From Bacillota bacterium (lineage in GTDB: Bacteria; Bacillota; Clostridia; Christensenellales; CAG-138): a stretch of DNA of 64,000 nt. Each line of letters opens with the position of its first letter. The stretch's first letter is position 1. The notes under the pieces were generated by a model that did no database searches, was not told where the DNA came from, and saw nothing but the letters and a program-made list of their open reading frames with translations. A program made the position numbers and the translations under genes. The DNA is taken from positions 124,001-188,000 of the forward strand of contig JAEWCL010000019.1 in assembly GCA_023390655.1 (NCBI GenBank), written 5' to 3'. Shown here one piece after another: positions 60,401 to 64,000 of the stretch.

Positions 60401-60726
60401 ATGAAGCCTTCCAGAGAAGCAATCTGGATGTCACTTAAAGCAAGAAATGCCTGATAGAGCGCCCCCCCTTCCAGAGTCTTCAAATACGTATACAGTTCTT
60501 CCCCAAACAGCTCGCTCAACGACGAAGCGCTTGCGGGCGTAGGGCTTGGCAGAGCGGGCGTCTCCGTAGGTACCGGCGTTGCTTCCGGCGTAGGCGCGGG
60601 CGATTCCGTAATGGAAGAAGGCGTGGCGGGATCATTCCCCGCCACCGCAAAGCCTGAAGTTGGGAATAGCCCCATCATCAGCAAAATAGCCAAGGAAAGG
60701 GCCAGTATCTTTCTGCTTTGATTCAT
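57484..60726 (-). CDS. Giant secreted VWA protein with SpaA-like C-terminal domain
   Basis: 1,080 residues. A signal peptide (KILALSLAILLMMGLFPTSGFAVA), a Pro/Thr linker (~35-70), a helical segment (~75-130), a von Willebrand A domain with MIDAS DRSGSM (~residue 211-216) through ~530, several beta domains, and a C-terminal SpaA/Cna-B-like domain (~950-1040; GTVSGLPKGTYTVEENTNP-like). There is no LPxTG-type signal and no C-terminal membrane helix; it ends ...SPYTRIPTA. It heads the sipW/TasA operon and may be the fibre's adhesive tip or a secreted adhesin retained by it. The start at 60726 follows AAGGGG; a GTG at 60738 is an alternative. Confidence 0.85.
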   Translation of the reverse strand: MNQSRKILALSLAILLMMGLFPTSGFAVAGNDPATPSSITESPAPTPEATPVPTETPALPSPTPASASSLSELFGEELYTYLKTLEGGALYQAFLALSDIQIASLEGFITESDAETWKRELAPFVSVPEPEAGDPEFSSNFTGSVGPIQQNADKRSFSLFSSPSRIDHTALITEKTVASNGDDKFTVALSAYTESDIRVSSTPCDIILVLDRSGSMDDTMTAYQYTPVPSSQVNRNSTYYIKLNGVYKSISYESLVISPDGWYYDFFSLFHILAWSGTLVDAVDGGTGSDTNNNGRADYQFYTRTTVIQKKKIDALKDAANAFVDSVKSISPQSRIAVVSYASNASDNTRTTQNGKTYSLRPVNTEFDAIKSAINGLSTGGATRTDLGLSTAKGIYDNAEYPSGQRSKVVIVFTDGEPTSSNGFENSVANNAIQHANAIKGLPVTVYSIGVFGSEAQNENITKFMNYISSNLNYRSTPLKMSNDDAPEKSGYYVYTTDIGQLEAIFASISEEMGTKIENATVKDVISREFVLTSASRTALVGGGCTITDNADGTTTIAWPAHTFSPVTVTSGVPNTSNPGYFGKEFQIMRAPGFVGGNNVPTNTTASGVYTGSTCIEQFTVPKANVAIQYSFSATTKNVYIGTELTPAELYQAPVETGNDAWKYAYVTVSFSTDPAVGNPFKPSLDTNTYTVTATVNPAPADADAKGAANIPNSDDVKFTQTATVNVFKPTIALQNLAVHLTNRPVLSSAASTPVWKHGSTVQTATELAAMGAAPTLALAFDKDFASAYPDGDTSIAVTGVGYSSGGTNVVLAGGDYTLLSAPRTLGKHFTVFVGMPTLTCKDGSLFLGETLAWEPYLASFGQPEWNLTADAPAGLSLPSGAPTASYQIEAATVPTEFTPASAGEQHFSIRMYANGIDITSKATIHNPTALALGEPEHHFTITVFVGTLKLKKTGGTAGDNYIVKISWASLDGSTQPAGYATTFYEILPGDGTEVTISGLPKGTYTVEENTNPNTRWSWRYGSVSCAWDSGDQTLGDQTNGTYDTAIACAVNNSGFIPFWLSGESAKVNRFSPYTRIPTA

Positions 60727-60754
60727 CCCGTTATGCACCCCTTACGCTGGAATT

Positions 60755-60776
60755 GGCTGGCAAGACACTGCCAGCC
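60755..60776. other. Leader hairpin of the VWA operon
   Basis: GGCTGGCA / TGCCAGCC with a six-base loop, in the predicted 5' leader ~30 bases before the start codon. May influence mRNA stability or translation. Confidence 0.6.
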
Positions 60777-60784
60777 AGTAACAT

Positions 60785-60813
60785 GTATTACCATCTTGGA
60801 CAATCATAAACAA
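60785..60813 (-). promoter_or_regulatory. Promoter of the VWA-sipW-TasA operon
   Basis: Minus strand TTGTTT, 17 bases, TAATAC; transcription would begin near 60778, just ahead of the leader hairpin. Confidence 0.55.
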
Positions 60814-61265
60814 TGCCGGTCCCAACACAGCCTCTACATTTCCTTTTTGGAACCTTTGCTGTTTCTTTTTTTGGTCCTACGCATCTAAAATGGCGGGAAA
60901 ATTCTCAAAATATTCACATGAAGACTCATTTTTCAAAATTCCCCAAAAAAATCAGTTTATAAGCGGTGCGTGTCGCTGCCCCGGTTCAGCGTCATGGGAA
61001 ACTCCGCAGCGCAACCATATCCGTTCCACCGGCGCTCCTATCGATGCATTGAGGATTGCCGAACCTGTGCGTTTCAAACCCGGTGGGCGTGAAGGATTAC
61101 AGAATGGGCTGCCTATGGCGCATGCGGCATGAAAGTGGTATGATGCGGATGGAAGAGAAAGCGCTGCCTTTTCGTGAGAAGGCGCCTGTAAGCGGCGCGT
61201 CTGTTGCGTCCGGCGCTGCGTGTGCAGCGTTTTCAAAAACATTTGAAAAAGAGGGAGGGATTGGC
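60814..61265. other. Gene-free interval between the surface operon and the lipoprotein gene
   Basis: An AT-rich part (60814-60960, runs of A and T) next to the surface-operon promoter, then GC-rich sequence. ORFs here lack ribosome binding sites and family resemblance. An extended -10 (TGGTATGAT, 61136-61144) on the plus strand is a candidate promoter for the lipoprotein gene. I see nothing else. Confidence 0.5.
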
Positions 61266-62213
61266 GTGAAAAGAAAAGTCATGGCGCTGCTGCTTTTGCT
61301 TGTGTTGCTGGGGATGATGGCGGCAGGCTGTCTGCCCCAGATTATGAAGGGGGTCGTGCAGGGCGCGATGGAAAAAAGGGAGCAGGACTCCGTCGGCCGG
61401 GAGACGGCGCAGGAAACGCCCTATGGAGAAGCGCAGCTTCCATCTAAAACAGAACAGCCTGCAGAGCCCGTACAGCCGGAAGGCACGCAGGCCGTTTACA
61501 GCGGTATCGATTATATCCGGCTGTATGACGGATACACGGAAGCGGTTGATCTTGATGGCGACGGCACTATGGAGAACGTTACCATACAGAGCAATGAAGA
61601 GGAATATACGATCTCCTTACAGATAGAAAAGAATGGGCAGGCAATGCCCGACGCTGTCGTGAACGGATTTTTCAGGGATGCGTTTGTGGCATATAATGCG
61701 GCGGGGCGGCCGTGCATTGCGGTCAGCTTCGATATGGGCTCGGATGATTGTGAGACAGATATCTATGTGTTCGATGGGGAAACGCTTCGCTTTACGGATT
61801 CTCAATATGGCCGTGTAGAGGGCGTGTACGCAGGCGTGTGGATGCTCGGCGGCAGCGTTGAAGCGCTGGGCACATGGACGGACGCATATCGCGCTTGCCG
61901 GATTTCCTCCTCTTTCAAGTTTGAGCCGGACGGTCCCGAGCTTTCTATGATCCGCAACGCGGCGGCATCCCGTGTGCTGACGGCAAACAAAAAGATACCT
62001 GCACAGTTTTTTGTCAACGGCGCGCTGGTGCCCGGCGCGATAGAACCCGGGGAACGGCTGCTGCCTTATGCAACCGATGAAAGCAGCGTCCTATACTTCC
62101 GCATGGAGGACGGCAGGACGGGAATTTTCAGGATCGAACGCCGGGAGTATATACTGTATATTGACGGTGTGCAGGATGCAGAAGCGTTTGATAATGTGCA
62201 GCACTCCGGATAA
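61266..62213 (+). CDS. Lipoprotein of unknown function
   Basis: 315 residues. GTG start with GAGGGAGGG upstream gives KRKVMALLLLLVLLGMMAAGC, a lipoprotein signal ending at the lipobox cysteine. A Glu/Gln/Pro-rich linker follows, then a domain (~85-250) with a DLDGDGTMENVTIQ calcium-loop-like motif of the VCBS/FG-GAP type, and a C-terminal copper-amine-oxidase-like or immunity-like beta part (VNGALVPGAIEPGERLLPY). No recognised enzyme. The in-frame extension to 61056 is not supported. Confidence 0.75.
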   Translation: MKRKVMALLLLLVLLGMMAAGCLPQIMKGVVQGAMEKREQDSVGRETAQETPYGEAQLPSKTEQPAEPVQPEGTQAVYSGIDYIRLYDGYTEAVDLDGDGTMENVTIQSNEEEYTISLQIEKNGQAMPDAVVNGFFRDAFVAYNAAGRPCIAVSFDMGSDDCETDIYVFDGETLRFTDSQYGRVEGVYAGVWMLGGSVEALGTWTDAYRACRISSSFKFEPDGPELSMIRNAAASRVLTANKKIPAQFFVNGALVPGAIEPGERLLPYATDESSVLYFRMEDGRTGIFRIERREYILYIDGVQDAEAFDNVQHSG

Positions 62214-62260
62214 TTTAGAAAACAAGGTTGCTGCCGGAAAGCGGCTGCAGCAGCAAATAA

Positions 62261-62296
62261 GGGCCGCCGGATTTTCCGGCGGCCCCTGTTATTTGT
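62261..62296. terminator. Terminator between the lipoprotein gene and chemoreceptor 3
   Basis: Eleven-base-pair stem GGGCCGCCGGA / TCCGGCGGCCC, with CTGTTATTTGT on the plus side; convergent genes on both sides. Confidence 0.8.
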
Positions 62297-62337
62297 CTTT
62301 GCACTTTACAAACGTGCGGTGAGGCGTGTTTGGGACC

Positions 62338-64000
62338 TTATTCTTCGTCCATCAGATCAAATTCCTCTGCCATGGCTTTGAGCATATCGGCCTGGCCGGA
62401 AAGCTCTTCCGCGGTGGCGGCGCTTTGCTCCGCGGTGGCGGAGTTTTCCTGCACCATATCGCTCATCATGGAGAGGCCGGTGTTGACCTGGGCGATGCCC
62501 GTAGCCTGATAGTTTGAGGCTTCCGCAATTTCCTTTACCAGGGAGGCTGCCTCCTCTACGCTTGCGGTGATCTCCTGCAGCACGGTGGAGGTATCGTCTG
62601 CAATCCGCGTACCGGCGGCGGCTTTCTTGATGGAGTTGTTGATGAGCACGGTCGTCTCTTTGGCAGCGTTGGCGGATTTTTGCGCAAGGTTCCTTACCTC
62701 GTCCGCCACTACGGAGAAGCCGCGCCCATACTGCCCGGCGCGCGCCGCCTCAATGGCGGCGTTGAGAGAGAGAATACTCGTCTGGAATGCGATATCGTCG
62801 ATCACTTTGATGATTTTGCCGATGCTTGCAGCCGTTTCGTTGATGGCCCCCATCGCCACCTGCAGCGCGTGCATCCGCTTGTTGCCTTTTAGCGCGTTCT
62901 CCTGCGCCGCGGCGCTCAGCCCGGAAGCGGTCATGGCCCGTGCGGCATTGTGCTTGGTGTGCTCGGCAAGCTCGGTCACGGTGGCGTGGAGCTCTTCAAT
63001 GGAGCTTGCCTGTTCCACGGAGGCCTGCGAAAGTGTCTGACTGCCCGCCGATACCTGCATGGTGCCTGCCGCCACCTGGTCGGCTGCCGCGGAGATTTCT
63101 TGCAGCATATCGTTGAGGGAGTAGACGATGCCGTTGATGGATTCCTTGAGCTGTGCGAAATCGCCATGGAATTCCGAGGTGATGGTGGCGGAGAGATTCT
63201 TTTCGGCAATCTCCTCCAGAACGTCGGAGGTTTCCGCAATATAGCGCTTGAGCGAGTCGATCGTATCGTTAAGCGCATGCTTGATAATGGCGTGGTCGCC
63301 CTTGAAATCTCCGGTGACGCGGGCGTTCAGGTTCCCCACGGAAAGCTCGCGCAGCACAAGCGTCGCTTCCTGCACGGGTGCAATCACGGCGTCAAGCGTA
63401 TCGTTCACGCCCTGTACGATGCGTTTAAAGTCTCCGCTGTGCTTTTCGGCGTCGGCGCGCGTGCTCAGCTGTCCCGCGAGAGAAGCCTGCACCAGAAGGT
63501 CCGTATCCGCGATCATGGCCTGCAGGGACATGCATACCGTTGAGAAGGACTGCATCAGCACGCCCACTTCATCCCTGCGCTTGCCAGCATCCATGGTAAG
63601 GCCCGTATTGCCCGCGGCAAGCTGCTCTGCGCCAAGCTTGAGCTGATGCAGCGGCTGTTGCACATTCCGGCGGATAAAGATGAGCGTTCCCACAAAGGCG
63701 AAGGCCACCAGCACAACGGCGATCAGAACGTTCGTAAGGATGGCCTTTGACTGCGCCTGCTGAATATCTTTCATAGGCAGGCCTGTAAACAGCGCGCCTA
63801 CCGCAGCCCCATTCACATCAAGAATGGGCGCGTACTTCACGGCATAAGGCATGCCGGCGATAGTAGTCTGGCCGATATATTCTTTCTTTTGGTTCAAAAC
63901 GACATCGGCAATGTTAGCAGCCATCTTTGTGCCGGTGATGCGTTCGCCATCCTTGGAAATGGTGGTTGCCCAGCACACATCACCCTTGAATACGGTGAGG
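62338..64000 (-). CDS. Methyl-accepting chemotaxis protein 3 (partial)
   Basis: The reading frame is open to the window edge (554 codons visible). The visible N-terminal part, TVFKGDVCWATTISKDGERITGT, is the end of an extracellular Cache_3-type sensor (GALFTGLPMKDI), followed by one membrane helix (~residues 80-105 of the visible part), HAMP repeats and the signalling domain (tip IDDIAFQTSILSLNAAIEAA). It ends in EFDLMDEE, without the DFGKY-type tail of the other two receptors, and is more distant from them. The upstream promoter is outside the window. Confidence 0.93.
   Translation of the reverse strand, partial: LTVFKGDVCWATTISKDGERITGTKMAANIADVVLNQKKEYIGQTTIAGMPYAVKYAPILDVNGAAVGALFTGLPMKDIQQAQSKAILTNVLIAVVLVAFAFVGTLIFIRRNVQQPLHQLKLGAEQLAAGNTGLTMDAGKRRDEVGVLMQSFSTVCMSLQAMIADTDLLVQASLAGQLSTRADAEKHSGDFKRIVQGVNDTLDAVIAPVQEATLVLRELSVGNLNARVTGDFKGDHAIIKHALNDTIDSLKRYIAETSDVLEEIAEKNLSATITSEFHGDFAQLKESINGIVYSLNDMLQEISAAADQVAAGTMQVSAGSQTLSQASVEQASSIEELHATVTELAEHTKHNAARAMTASGLSAAAQENALKGNKRMHALQVAMGAINETAASIGKIIKVIDDIAFQTSILSLNAAIEAARAGQYGRGFSVVADEVRNLAQKSANAAKETTVLINNSIKKAAAGTRIADDTSTVLQEITASVEEAASLVKEIAEASNYQATGIAQVNTGLSMMSDMVQENSATAEQSAATAEELSGQADMLKAMAEEFDLMDEE

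Noticed and set aside
1..64000. tRNA, rRNA, CRISPR, phage or IS elements
   Set aside because: I looked for tRNA T-arm motifs, regularly spaced repeats, integrase or transposase motifs and found none.

Overview
The window looks like a chromosome segment of a motile, Gram-positive anaerobe of the Firmicutes, most likely class Clostridia. The basis is the moderately high GC content, AGGAGG-type ribosome binding sites, sortase B and SipW-type secretion, Clostridia-style gene families (PadR with DUF4097, DUF815-like AAA, DUF2148, DUF5680) and class I c-di-GMP riboswitches. I cannot name a species. I see no rRNA, tRNA, CRISPR array, insertion sequence or prophage.

Layout. 1-6.6 kb (minus strand): a DUF695/RraB-like protein, oligoendopeptidase F, two tandem paralogous membrane proteins and an AAA ATPase. 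6.7-10.7 kb: a PadR/envelope-stress-like operon, then pyrG behind what looks like a CTP-sensing reiterative-transcription attenuator. 10.7-19.4 kb: a papain-like protein, two large chemoreceptors (one each side of an AraC regulator and gapN) and sigma-28-like promoters. 19.6-30.1 kb: housekeeping and small regulatory units (tRNA editing, a DapF-like protein lacking both catalytic cysteines, a LysE exporter with its regulator, an MFS pump, lipA-lplA, pyruvate kinase, a VOC protein). 30.2-36 kb: a structured repeat element, a two-HTH regulator, a PAS-GGDEF diguanylate cyclase, a YegP-like protein and MsrAB.

36-46.3 kb is a Tad/Flp pilus locus under layered control. A TadG-like gene has its own promoter, c-di-GMP-I riboswitch and terminator. 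The main operon (prepilin peptidase, Flp pilin, TadE, CpaB, TadZ, TadA, TadB, TadC) sits behind a sigma-28-like promoter and two further c-di-GMP-I aptamers. Because two chemoreceptors share that promoter type and a diguanylate cyclase is encoded nearby, motility, chemotaxis and pilus production look co-regulated, with c-di-GMP as the switch. 46.4-53.3 kb: a hydrolase, two tiny paralogous genes, a LysM-GH18 protein, the second structured repeat in front of a YycJ-like gene, a CPBP protease, rlmH, an XRE-DUF5680 regulator, GNAT and ProX-like editing. 53.3-60.7 kb (minus strand): a cell-surface cluster with a VWA/SpaA-like giant protein, SipW signal peptidase, three TasA/camelysin-like proteins, an SPGTG-anchored protein and sortase B. 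61.3-64 kb: a lipoprotein and a third chemoreceptor that runs off the end.

The most unusual points are the triple riboswitch plus sigma-28 control of the Tad pilus, an 84-nt element found twice whose differences preserve RNA pairing, the Ser/Ser DapF-like protein, and chemoreceptor tails matching the CheR-docking pentapeptide.
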